Of a stretch of 5,248 nt of DNA, positions 1 through 5,248 are shown piece after piece. Every line of letters starts with the position of its first letter. The stretch's first letter is position 1. The notes under the pieces are model-generated. The model was not told the origin of the DNA. It worked only from the letters and a program-made list of their open reading frames with translations, and ran no database searches. The DNA is taken from contig JAQCDI010000201.1 of the NCBI GenBank assembly GCA_027620595.1, positions 1 through 5,248 on the forward strand. Reading direction: 5' to 3'. Both the position numbers and the translations under genes were made by a program. The stretch comes from Bacteroidota bacterium (GTDB taxonomy: Bacteria; Bacteroidota; Rhodothermia; Rhodothermales; UBA10348).

Positions 1-582
1 GGAGAACGGGGTAAGAACGGGATGATGCAGACCCAGGTCGGACTCGGACCTGCCATTCGATTGCATCCGGAGCGCTGGCCGGCGGTGGTGATCTTCCCGC
101 AATTACCTTCTGGCGGAAACTGGACTCCGGCCACCGAGCCATTGGCCATCCAGGCACTGGACCAGACGATGTCCGAATTCCATATCGACCCGGACCGCGT
201 GTACCTGACGGGGCTCTCCATGGGTGGATACGGCAGTCTGTTCCTTGCGGGCCGCCATGCCGGGCGGTTCGCCGCATTGGTGCCCATCGGCTTTTCGGTG
301 GGCCACTACCGAGGCTACCCGTTCCTTCATGGCACCCATCTCGATGCCTCGCTTCAAGGAACGGCAGAAGCGGTTCGCACGCTTCCTGTATGGCTTTTCC
401 ACGGTGAAGAAGATCCGGTCTTCCCGGTGGAAATCTCGCGGTCCTTGCACGCGCATCTCGACTCCCTGGGAGCGCAAGCCCACTTCACGGAGTTTCCAGC
501 CGTGGGTCACAATGCCTGGGATCCAGCCTTTGCCGATACAACCATGATCCGCTGGCTCTTCAACCAGCGACGCTCCAACTGA
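1..582 (+). CDS. alpha/beta hydrolase (predicted peptidase/esterase, PHB-depolymerase-like), 5' end missing
   Basis: A serine hydrolase of the alpha/beta fold; 193 residues are visible. The reading frame is open from base 1 and begins GERG, which in this family directly follows the 'LHG(A/G)' oxyanion-hole strand. I therefore take the gene as cut by the window edge rather than starting at the ATG at 22. Numbering from base 1, the nucleophile elbow GLSMGG places Ser73. FHGEEDPVFP gives the acid Asp138, and VGHNAWDPAF gives His170, so the triad is complete and in order. 'FPQLPSGGNW' around 32-41 is also typical of the COG4099/'predicted peptidase' and phospholipase/carboxylesterase-like groups. 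The true substrate (ester, polyester or peptide) cannot be told from sequence. Any signal peptide or upstream carbohydrate-esterase domain would lie outside the window. The stop at 580-582 is 17 bases before the cupin start, suggesting co-transcription. Confidence 0.9.
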   Translation, partial: GERGKNGMMQTQVGLGPAIRLHPERWPAVVIFPQLPSGGNWTPATEPLAIQALDQTMSEFHIDPDRVYLTGLSMGGYGSLFLAGRHAGRFAALVPIGFSVGHYRGYPFLHGTHLDASLQGTAEAVRTLPVWLFHGEEDPVFPVEISRSLHAHLDSLGAQAHFTEFPAVGHNAWDPAFADTTMIRWLFNQRRSN

Positions 583-599
583 ACTCCCGACGTACCGCC

Positions 600-968
600 A
601 TGCCCGTCCTGATTTCTTCACCCACGGTCATCGAAGCTCCGGGCACCCCGCCCAAGCAGATCCTTGAATACATCGGTCGGGTGAATTCATCCACAGAATC
701 GGTCAGCATCGCACACATGCGGAGCCCTTCGGGATGGTCCGAGCCAGGCCAACGACCTGAGTTCGACGAATTCACGCTGGTCCTTCGAGGTACCCTGCAC
801 GTTGAAACCGAATCCAGGATCCTTCAGGTGCACGCCGGACAGGCTATCCATTGCAGCGCGGGAGAGTGGATACGCTACAGTTCACCCGGTGCGGATGGAG
901 CCGAATACATCGCGGTGTGCCTCCCCGCATTCGCTCCCGATACGGTCCATCGGGACCCGGAAGGCTGA
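600..968 (+). CDS. small single-domain cupin protein
   Basis: A 122-residue single beta-barrel cupin, probably cytosolic since no signal peptide is visible. The conserved core runs from about residue 37 (SIAHMRSPSGWSEPG) through the first cupin motif (PEFDEFTLVLRGTL, 53-66), the turn 'VHAGQAI' (77-83) and the second motif (AGEWIRYSSP, 87-96), and ends with AEYIAVCLPAF (101-111). The usual histidine metal ligands are not where expected. Motif 1 carries Glu54, Asp56 and Glu57 in place of HxH...E, and motif 2 has Arg92/Tyr93 where a His is common. The protein may therefore bind a metal differently, or bind a small molecule without metal. ATG at 600 gives a normal N-terminus; there is no Shine-Dalgarno. 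It follows the hydrolase gene closely and is probably in the same operon. The ligand and reaction are unknown. Confidence 0.85.
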   Translation: MPVLISSPTVIEAPGTPPKQILEYIGRVNSSTESVSIAHMRSPSGWSEPGQRPEFDEFTLVLRGTLHVETESRILQVHAGQAIHCSAGEWIRYSSPGADGAEYIAVCLPAFAPDTVHRDPEG

Positions 969-1023
969 CCTTCTGTCGGCCGGTCAATGCTCCACCGCTC
1001 CTTGGCGCTCGAGCGGGAGTTCA
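969..1023. other. convergent intergenic gap with short inverted repeat
   Basis: The 55 bases between the converging ends of the cupin gene and the dciA-like gene hold a 6-bp inverted repeat: CCGCTC at 995-1000 and GAGCGG at 1011-1016. An overlapping perfect 10-base palindrome, CGCTCGAGCG, lies at 1006-1015. No T-tract follows on either strand. It could help separate two converging transcripts but does not qualify as an intrinsic terminator. Confidence 0.3.
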
Positions 1024-1314
1024 TCAGCGGAATACGATCTCGCTTACGGCTTCTGTGCCCAGGTCCTGGTTGAGGCGTCGCCGCCACTCTTCGCGCCGAA
1101 GATGGAGCTCCTGGCGCCAAGCGGCATTCTTCACCTGGACGAACAGTTTGTCACCGCGTACCCACGCCTTTCCGATATGCGGACGCATCTGCTCGCTCAG
1201 CAGTTCTTCCCATACGGCAATGACCTGGCCCCTGGCCAAGGGGCCTTCCAGCTTCGATGAGCGGATCCAGTCGGCCAGGACGTCTTTCAGTGACAGGGTG
1301 CGGCGGCTTCTCAT
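1024..1314 (-). CDS. dciA: DUF721 / DciA-family protein (helicase-loading factor type)
   Basis: A 96-residue DUF721 protein. Members named DciA bind the replicative helicase DnaB and help load it in bacteria without DnaC or DnaI. Visible family features are an N-terminal basic stretch with LSLKDVLADWI (about 7-17), V-x-x-VWEELL (31-39, invariant-type Trp35), the beta segment GDKLFVQVKNAAWRQEL (54-70), the 'LNQDLG' helix end (81-86) and the C-terminal VSEIVFR. Length and layout match the short Bacteroidota/Rhodothermota form. I chose the ATG at 1312-1314 because MRSRR...LSLKDVL is the usual N-terminus. The frame is open further upstream, with other ATGs at 1344 and 1509, but that extension has no family character and runs through a large hairpin. 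No clear Shine-Dalgarno is present. The family assignment is firm; the helicase-loading role is inferred from characterised relatives. Confidence 0.85.
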   Translation of the reverse strand: MRSRRTLSLKDVLADWIRSSKLEGPLARGQVIAVWEELLSEQMRPHIGKAWVRGDKLFVQVKNAAWRQELHLRREEWRRRLNQDLGTEAVSEIVFR

Positions 1315-1373
1315 AGGCTGAACATAGCGCTTCCAGCCGCGCATGTCGACGTCATCTGTTTTCAGAATCGACC

Positions 1374-1437
1374 AAAAATGGTTCGGGGGCGCCAGCGATT
1401 GGCAGCGAACTGCCCATTGCTGACACCCCCGTAACCA
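1374..1437 (-). terminator. large imperfect hairpin plus T-tract upstream of dciA (terminator/attenuator-like)
   Basis: Two 22-base arms, 1384-1405 and 1410-1431, pair around a 4-base loop (CGAA on +, TTCG on -). After one bulged base (T1432) the stem continues five more pairs, TGGTT at 1379-1383 with AACCA at 1433-1437. On the - strand RNA this gives 27 pairing positions: 23 Watson-Crick, 2 G-U and only 2 mismatches. On the + strand the two G-U pairs become C-A mismatches and only one position gains a wobble pair, so - is the better-folding strand. Immediately after the stem on the - strand come five T's (complement of A1374-A1378). This is the shape of an intrinsic terminator. It ends about 60 bases before the dciA start, so it would act on dciA leader RNA or end a short - strand RNA. 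A dispersed REP-like repeat is the main alternative. Confidence 0.5.
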
Positions 1438-1574
1438 CTCATCGGAAGACGCACTGTGCACTACGGCAGCTTTCCGCCGCGTGTTACAGGTTGGATGCAT
1501 CTTTTTCATAAAAGTCGCCGGCTTGCCCGCACTTTTTCCCGTTTCGCCCCAAAAGCGCCCAAATTGGAGGTTTC

Positions 1575-1616
1575 ATGCAGGGCACAAGGACATGCATGGC
1601 TATATTGACGCCCTGA
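1575..1616 (+). CDS. possible 13-codon leader peptide (MQGTRTCMAILTP)
   Basis: A short ORF lying 47 bases before the start of the Cys/Met PLP enzyme. It is preceded by GGAGG at 1566-1570, four bases from its ATG, the only strong Shine-Dalgarno in the window. It encodes adjacent Cys and Met codons (residues 7-8), which would suit translation-coupled control of a sulfur amino acid gene. Against it, it is very short, no clear terminator/antiterminator pair follows it, and one good SD can arise by chance. I list it as a candidate only. Confidence 0.2.
   Translation: MQGTRTCMAILTP
1601..1606 (+). promoter_or_regulatory. possible -10 box (TATATT) for the Cys/Met PLP enzyme
   Basis: TATATT matches the TATAAT consensus at 5 of 6 positions and stands out in GC-rich sequence, 57 bases before the ATG at 1664. 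No convincing -35 box is found 16-18 bases upstream, and it lies inside the candidate mini-ORF, so at most one of the two is likely to be meaningful. It also partly resembles the Bacteroidota -7 element (TAnnTTTG). Confidence 0.2.
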
Positions 1617-1663
1617 TTGGACGGATTCGGACTCCTGTTCTGCCCCCCTTCCTGCCGAGACCC

Positions 1664-2782
1664 ATGGCTCATCTGGACACGTTACTTGCCCGCGCCGGCA
1701 CCGAGCCGGACCCGACGACCGGAGCGCTGGCCCCGCCCATCCACCCGGCCACCACCTTTGCGCGCAGGGAGGATGGTTCATCCCCGGATGGATTCGTGTA
1801 TTCGCGCCTGGACAACCCCACCCGACGAAAGCTGCAGGAAGCGCTGGCAGAAGCCGAAGGTGGAGGCGCCTGCGTAGCCCTCGCATCCGGCATGGCTGCC
1901 GCCATGACCCTCCTCCAGACCCTGGGATCCGGAGACCATGTGCTGATTCCGCAAGACATCTACTTCGGCGTCCGCCAACTCATTGCCGCCCAATTCGAGC
2001 GATGGGGGCTCGCATTCTCGGAAGTGGACATGTCCCGTCCCGACAACGTGCGTGCCGCCTTGCGCCCGTCCACCCGACTCGTTTGGGTGGAATCTCCGTC
2101 CAACCCGCAATTGAACGTCACGGACATCGCAGCCGTTGCCCAGGTGGCCCACGAATCAGGTGCTGCCCTGGTCGTGGACAACACCTGGTGCACACCGCTC
2201 ATCACCCGACCACTGGAATTCGGTGCCGATGTGGTTCTCCACTCGGTGACCAAGTACCTCGGAGGACACTCGGATGTCCTCGGTGGTGCGCTGGTTTTCG
2301 CCCACGGAAGCCCCCTGTTCGAACGCACGGATGCCCTGGTCCGGGAAGGCGGCGCGGTGCTGGATCCGTTCGGTGCCTGGCTCACCCTGCGCGGCATGCG
2401 ATCCCTGGGCCCTCGACTTCGACAGCAGTCCGAAACTGCCGGGCTCCTGGCGGCCTGGCTGGAGCAACATCCGGCTGTGGAGGCCGTGCACTACCCCGGA
2501 CTGCCGAGCCATCCCGGACATGGTATTGCCCTGCAGCAGATGAAATTGTTCGGCGGGATGCTCTCATTCCGCCTCCGGGAAGGAGAGGGCAAGGCCCTCG
2601 ATGTCGTTCGGCGGACCCGTCTCTTTGCCAATGCCACGAGTCTGGGCGGTACGGAGAGCCTCATGGAGCACCGGGCCACGGTGGAGGGAGCCGGATCCCC
2701 GACGCCGCGCAACCTGCTCCGGATATCCGTCGGCCTTGAAAATGTGGATGACCTGCGCAGCGATTTGGCCCAGGCACTTTGA
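1664..2782 (+). CDS. PLP-dependent trans-sulfuration enzyme (cystathionine gamma-synthase / gamma-lyase / beta-lyase family)
   Basis: A 372-residue Cys/Met-metabolism enzyme of PLP fold type I, cytosolic, normally a homotetramer. Visible sites are FVYSRLDNPT (44-53; Tyr46 and Arg48 contact the neighbouring subunit's PLP phosphate), ASGMAAA (74-80), the PLP-stacking Tyr100 in QDIYFG, ESPSNPQ (143-149), Asp172 in VVDNTW, the Schiff-base Lys197 in HSVTKYLGGHSD, SLGGTESL (326-333) and the carboxylate-binding Arg353 in LLRISVGLE. I chose ATG 1664 because MAHLDTLLARAG fits the family N-terminus. The frame is open back to 1481, but that extra 61-residue stretch is not family-like. Motif positions 100-103 read YFGV rather than the common YGGT, and 173-177 read NTWCT rather than NTFAT, so the exact reaction (making cystathionine, cleaving it, or direct sulfhydrylation) cannot be assigned. 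No other sulfur-pathway gene adjoins it. Confidence 0.92.
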   Translation: MAHLDTLLARAGTEPDPTTGALAPPIHPATTFARREDGSSPDGFVYSRLDNPTRRKLQEALAEAEGGGACVALASGMAAAMTLLQTLGSGDHVLIPQDIYFGVRQLIAAQFERWGLAFSEVDMSRPDNVRAALRPSTRLVWVESPSNPQLNVTDIAAVAQVAHESGAALVVDNTWCTPLITRPLEFGADVVLHSVTKYLGGHSDVLGGALVFAHGSPLFERTDALVREGGAVLDPFGAWLTLRGMRSLGPRLRQQSETAGLLAAWLEQHPAVEAVHYPGLPSHPGHGIALQQMKLFGGMLSFRLREGEGKALDVVRRTRLFANATSLGGTESLMEHRATVEGAGSPTPRNLLRISVGLENVDDLRSDLAQAL

Positions 2783-2830
2783 CCGCCTGCCCCGTCCTCG
2801 CCCTTACCCGGGACGCCGCTTCCCGATGCC

Positions 2831-2880
2831 CCCTGCACCTGACCGACGCAATCCGCAGGGATTCCATTTTCCATCGTTTT
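2831..2880 (+). terminator. weak intrinsic terminator-like hairpin after the PLP enzyme gene
   Basis: CCCTGC (2831-2836) and GCAGGG (2855-2860) form a 6-bp GC-rich stem with an 18-base loop. A T-rich stretch with two TTTT runs (2867-2870 and 2877-2880) follows. It lies about 50 bases beyond the stop codon. The stem is short, the loop long, and the first T-run starts six bases after the stem, so termination may be inefficient. Confidence 0.35.
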
Positions 2881-2907
2881 CATAGCCCGGTCGGTCATTG
2901 TAGATTG
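2877..2907 (+). promoter_or_regulatory. possible Bacteroidota-type promoter ahead of proline dehydrogenase
   Basis: TTTTC at 2877-2881 and TAGATTG at 2901-2907, separated by 19 bases, loosely resemble the Bacteroidota pattern TTTG-N19-TAnnTTTG. This is the AT-richest part of the 202-base gap before the proline dehydrogenase ATG and would give a leader of about 70 bases. The match is partial. Confidence 0.2.
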
Positions 2908-2984
2908 CGCCCGCGCTGCCTGAAAGCCCTTCCAGCACCGGTAGCCCACTCGCCCTGGTCCAACATCCCTTCGATCCATCCGGC

Positions 2985-3842
2985 ATGAAGCTTCCCTTTT
3001 TTCTGGCCCGAAAATTCGTGGCCGCGGAAACCTTAGAAGAGACCCTTCCCGTGGCCGAAGCGCTGCATGCGAAGGGGCTGGGCACCACGCTGGATAAGCT
3101 GGGAGAATACATTTCCGACCGCAAGCTGGTCGAGAAGGCCAAACTGGACTACATCCAGCTGATCCGCTCCATCGATGCCGCTTCGGGTAACATCGACAAC
3201 AACATCTCGATCAAGCTGTCCATGCTCGGGCAGAAGATCGATGAGTCGTTGTGCCTGGACAACCTGCACGAACTGCTGGCCGTCGCCAAGACCACGGGCA
3301 CCTTTGTCCGGCTGGACATGGAAGGAACGGACGTCACCGAATCCACCATATCCATCTTCGAGAAGGTCTTCCCGGACTACCGCGACAACGTGGGCATCGT
3401 ACTGCAGGCCTACCTCAAGCGCACGCGGGAAGACGTGGAGCGCATGTGCGAACTGCAGGCGCGGGTCCGCCTGTGCAAAGGGGCTTACAAGGAACCCGCT
3501 CACCTGGCCTGGCAGGATATGCCCACGATCCGCGAGCGCTACCTCGAATACATGGAAATGCTGATCAGCAAAGGGCGCTACCCGGGTATCGCCACGCACG
3601 ATGACTCGCTGATCGCCGCCACCAAGGCCTACGTCTCGGACAACAACATTCCGCACGACCGCTTTGAATTCCAGATGCTGTTCGGCATCCGGCAGGATAC
3701 CCAGGAAGCCATCGCCGCCGAGGGCTATGGCATGAGGGTCTATGTTCCATTCGGAGACATGTGGTTCCCCTACTATTCCCGCCGGCTGCGCGAGCGCAAG
3801 GAGAACGTCTGGTTCATCCTGCGCAACATGTTCAAGAGCTGA
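2985..3842 (+). CDS. monofunctional proline dehydrogenase (PRODH)
   Basis: A 285-residue FAD-dependent enzyme that oxidises L-proline to pyrroline-5-carboxylate, the first step of proline catabolism, passing electrons to the quinone pool. These are usually peripheral membrane enzymes with a (beta/alpha)8 barrel. Seen motifs are FVRLDMEG (107-114, catalytic-type Asp111), VLQAYLKR (139-146), VRLCKGAYKEP (161-171, FAD/substrate strand), ATHD (203-206), FEFQMLFGIR (227-236), VYVPFGDMWFPYY (252-264) and the substrate-carboxylate helix YYSRRLRER (263-271; Arg266 and Arg267 form the proline-binding pair). The N-terminus is short: KFVAAETLEE starts at residue 10, near where longer relatives have 'RRFVAGET'. 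The frame stays open upstream to a stop at 2901-2903 without any usual start codon, so ATG 2985 is the start despite lacking a Shine-Dalgarno. No P5C dehydrogenase is fused or adjacent, so that enzyme must be encoded elsewhere. Confidence 0.96.
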   Translation: MKLPFFLARKFVAAETLEETLPVAEALHAKGLGTTLDKLGEYISDRKLVEKAKLDYIQLIRSIDAASGNIDNNISIKLSMLGQKIDESLCLDNLHELLAVAKTTGTFVRLDMEGTDVTESTISIFEKVFPDYRDNVGIVLQAYLKRTREDVERMCELQARVRLCKGAYKEPAHLAWQDMPTIRERYLEYMEMLISKGRYPGIATHDDSLIAATKAYVSDNNIPHDRFEFQMLFGIRQDTQEAIAAEGYGMRVYVPFGDMWFPYYSRRLRERKENVWFILRNMFKS

Positions 3843-3849
3843 TCCGCCC

Positions 3850-4224
3850 ATGGTCCTGCACCGCGACTTCCTGATGCGTCAGATCCAGCTGCTGGTGCAG
3901 GTCCTCATGAAGGTCCTGCTCAAGAAGGAAGAAGGACAACCCGACGAAGCCCGCTCTCTGCTCGAGGAAGGCATCAGCGAATCGTTCGGCACCGATCTCG
4001 ACTCCCTGCTGGCCATGGACCGCGAGACATTCATGGCCCTGTGCAGCCCGGCAAGTGCCTTCCACGCCGACCTGGCCGTGGCCCTGGCCGACCTGCTGCG
4101 CGAGGACAATTCCCCGGCTGCAGCAGAACGCGCTTTCTGGCTCTACGAAGCGGCCCTGCAACACCGCGCCGCCCTGTCCCTCCCCGCCTTGCAGTGGGTA
4201 GAGGATTACAGGCGATCCGCCTGA
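3850..4224 (+). CDS. small helical protein, DUF6483-like, paired with proline dehydrogenase
   Basis: A 124-residue predicted soluble, nearly all-helical protein. It opens with HRDFLMRQIQLLVQVLMKVL (4-23), then KKEEGQPDEARSLLEEGISESFG (25-47), DSLLAMDRETFMALC (51-65) and a second helix pair (about 70-117) containing AERAFWLYEAAL, like a TPR repeat. The 'hRDYLMRQIE.L.Q.L.K.L..K..G..ddA..lieea....fG' pattern resembles DUF6483 as I recall it; no biochemical role is known to me. ATG 3850 is only 7 bases after the PRODH stop, so translation is probably coupled and the two are one operon. The frame is open back to 3742, but that stretch is PRODH read out of frame. The N-terminal amphipathic helix could dock to a partner or membrane, but that is a guess. 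No catalytic motif is visible. Confidence 0.82.
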   Translation: MVLHRDFLMRQIQLLVQVLMKVLLKKEEGQPDEARSLLEEGISESFGTDLDSLLAMDRETFMALCSPASAFHADLAVALADLLREDNSPAAAERAFWLYEAALQHRAALSLPALQWVEDYRRSA

Positions 4225-4237
4225 CGACCGCCGCGCC

Positions 4238-5200
4238 TCAGGCTTCCTGATCGGCGAGCCAACGTTCGGCGTCGATGGCAGCCATGCAGCCTGTTCCTGC
4301 CGCCGTGATGGCCTGACGGTACACATGGTCCTGGGCATCCCCGCAGGCAAAGATGCCTTCGACGTTCGTATACGTCGAATCAGGCTGCGTCTGGATGTAG
4401 CCCGTTTCGTCCATGTCCAGCCAATCTTTGAAGATGTCCGTGTTGGGCTGGTGGCCGATGGCCACGAAGAACCCCTGGACCGGTAGCGTACGCGCTTTGC
4501 CGGTCTCGGTATTCCGGATGGCCAGACCTTCGACAAGCGTATCTCCGAGCACGTCCTCAACCACCGTGTTCCAAAGGACCTCGATCTTCTCGTGGTTCAT
4601 GACGCGATCCTGCATGATCTGTGAGGCGCGGAATTCGTTGCGCCGATGGATCACGTAGACTTTGGTGGCGAACCGCGTCAGGAAGAGCGCCTCTTCCATG
4701 GCCGTATCGCCGCCGCCCACGATGGCCAGATCCTGATTGCGGAAAAAGGCTCCGTCGCATGTGGCACAGGCTGACACACCCTTGCCGAGCAGGCGCGATT
4801 CATTCTCGAGACCCAGGTACTTGGCCGAGGCTCCGGTTGAAATGATGACCGTATCGGCCAGAATGGGTTTCTCTTCGTCCACCACCAGCTTGAACGGACG
4901 CTCACTGAAGTCCACTTCCGTCACCATGCCCCATCGAAGGTTCGCCCCGAACCGCTCCGCCTGGGCCTCGAATTTCTGCATCATCTCCGGGCCCATGATG
5001 CCGTCCGGGAAGCCCGGATAGTTCTCGACATCGGTCGTCGTGATGAGCTGCCCACCGGGCTGCGGACCTTGGATGACGAGTGGCGACAGGTTGGCGCGGG
5101 CGGCGTAGATAGCGGCGGTCAGACCGGCCGGACCGGTGCCGACGATGACGACTTTATGGTGTTCAGCCGAGCTGAAATCAATCCCTTGCATGGCAAACAT
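4238..5200 (-). CDS. trxB: thioredoxin reductase (NADPH)
   Basis: A 320-residue low-molecular-weight flavoprotein that uses NADPH to reduce thioredoxin in the cytosol, supplying electrons for ribonucleotide reduction, repair of oxidised proteins and peroxide defence. Landmarks are VVIVGTGPAGLTAA (17-30, FAD ADP-binding fold), PGGQLITTTDVENYPGF (48-64), the redox-active Cys145-Ala-Thr-Cys148 in SACATCDGAFF, the NADPH fold VGGGDTAMEEA (161-171), HRRNEFRAS (185-193, 2'-phosphate recognition, implying NADPH over NADH), VAIGHQPNT (246-254), IFACGDAQD (283-291) and the C-terminal YRQAITAAGTGCMAAIDAERWL. Length is standard. Two starts are possible, ATG at 5198-5200 or at 5189-5191 (three codons later); neither has a Shine-Dalgarno. 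The 3' end converges on the DUF6483-like gene with 13 bases between stops. No thioredoxin gene is in view. Confidence 0.97.
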   Translation of the reverse strand: MFAMQGIDFSSAEHHKVVIVGTGPAGLTAAIYAARANLSPLVIQGPQPGGQLITTTDVENYPGFPDGIMGPEMMQKFEAQAERFGANLRWGMVTEVDFSERPFKLVVDEEKPILADTVIISTGASAKYLGLENESRLLGKGVSACATCDGAFFRNQDLAIVGGGDTAMEEALFLTRFATKVYVIHRRNEFRASQIMQDRVMNHEKIEVLWNTVVEDVLGDTLVEGLAIRNTETGKARTLPVQGFFVAIGHQPNTDIFKDWLDMDETGYIQTQPDSTYTNVEGIFACGDAQDHVYRQAITAAGTGCMAAIDAERWLADQEA

Positions 5201-5248
5201 TGAGGCGGGTTAGGGTCCGGAAACGATGTGGCCCGGCCGGCGCGGCCG
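5201..5248. other. trxB upstream region with GC-rich inverted repeat at the window edge
   Basis: The last 48 bases include the trxB 5' leader. A 5-bp inverted repeat, CGGCC at 5234-5238 and GGCCG at 5244-5248, touches the window end and may continue beyond it. No promoter box is recognisable. Confidence 0.25.

Larger units (their letters stand above)
1315..1663. other. 349-base divergent intergenic region between dciA and the Cys/Met PLP enzyme
   Basis: This is the shared upstream region of two divergently transcribed genes. It contains a large imperfect hairpin (1379-1437), homopolymer-rich stretches around 1501-1514 and 1531-1570, a mini-ORF with a strong ribosome binding site (1575-1616) and a TATATT box (1601-1606), each listed separately. 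I looked for SAM-I-like and other known methionine-related riboswitch cores and recognised none. Reading frames are open through parts of it on both strands (the - strand from 1509, the + strand from 1481), but these look like chance extensions of the flanking genes and lack family-like sequence. Confidence 0.6.

Noticed and set aside
802..1321. Two + strand open frames (802-1260 and 851-1321) spanning the cupin end and the dciA antisense
   Set aside because: They overlap two well-supported genes in other frames and show no recognisable domain or sensible composition.
1379..1437. The large hairpin as an integron attC site
   Set aside because: attC needs RYYYAAC at the left end and GTTRRRY at the right. 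Here GTT is at the outer left and AAC at the outer right, and no integrase or cassette array is present.
1315..1509. N-terminal extension of the dciA-like protein back to an ATG at 1509
   Set aside because: The 65 extra residues are unlike DUF721 proteins, contain three Cys, and run through the large hairpin. The family N-terminus begins at 1314.
1481..1663. N-terminal extension of the PLP enzyme to an ATG at 1481 or 1592
   Set aside because: The extension has no similarity to family N-termini and no targeting-signal pattern; ATG 1664 gives the usual length and beginning.
2002..2739. A 245-codon open frame inside the PLP enzyme gene on the same strand
   Set aside because: Its translation is rich in Arg, Pro and Gly with no motif, as expected for an out-of-frame shadow. 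The other frame has the complete trans-sulfuration signature.
3033..3851. A 272-codon open frame antisense to proline dehydrogenase
   Set aside because: It is an almost full-length mirror of PRODH with no family-like sequence. GC-rich codon bias commonly keeps the opposite strand open; the PRODH frame carries all the conserved motifs.
4238..4250. TCAGG-CTT-CCTGA mini-hairpin over the trxB stop codon, and a GGCG-ATC-CGCC hairpin at 4211-4221
   Set aside because: Stems of 4-5 bp with no T-tract are expected by chance in GC-rich sequence; I would not call a bidirectional terminator.
1..5248. CRISPR array, tRNA/rRNA, insertion sequence, phage or defence genes
   Set aside because: No spaced direct repeats, transposase motifs, terminal inverted repeats with target duplications, or RNA gene sequences were seen on either strand.

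Overview
This GC-rich window (roughly 60% by eye) looks like ordinary bacterial chromosome from the Bacteroidota/Rhodothermota side of the tree, and I would guess a Rhodothermales-like marine or halotolerant lineage. Three things point there. The DUF721/DciA protein is the short ~96-residue form with the 'LSLKDVL...VSEIVFR' layout typical of that group. The proline dehydrogenase is a short monofunctional enzyme followed by a small DUF6483-like protein. Almost none of the genes has a Shine-Dalgarno sequence. The lineage is an inference from protein style, not a database result.

Layout. Left block (+ strand): the 3' part of an alpha/beta-hydrolase gene (1-582) is followed after 17 bases by a small cupin gene (600-968), probably as one transcript. 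These converge on a dciA-like gene on the - strand (1024-1314). Upstream of dciA, positions 1315-1663 are a 349-base divergent intergenic region. It holds a 27-bp imperfect hairpin whose - strand copy is followed by five T's, and a possible 13-codon mini-ORF with the only strong ribosome binding site in the window. A PLP-dependent Cys/Met-metabolism enzyme follows (+, 1664-2782), then a terminator-like hairpin and a ~200-base gap. Next come proline dehydrogenase (+, 2985-3842) and, seven bases later, a 124-residue helical DUF6483-like protein (3850-4224). These converge, with only 13 bases between stop codons, on thioredoxin reductase trxB (-, 4238-5200). The last 48 bases are the trxB upstream region.

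How the genes relate. The gene content is housekeeping: thiol redox (trxB), sulfur amino acid metabolism (PLP enzyme), proline catabolism (first step only; no P5C dehydrogenase in view) and replicative helicase loading (dciA). I found no phage, transposon, CRISPR array, tRNA, rRNA or recognisable defence system. The observations most worth following are the large hairpin-plus-T-tract in the dciA leader, the Cys-Met-containing mini-ORF ahead of the Cys/Met enzyme, and the tight pairing of proline dehydrogenase with an uncharacterised helical protein.
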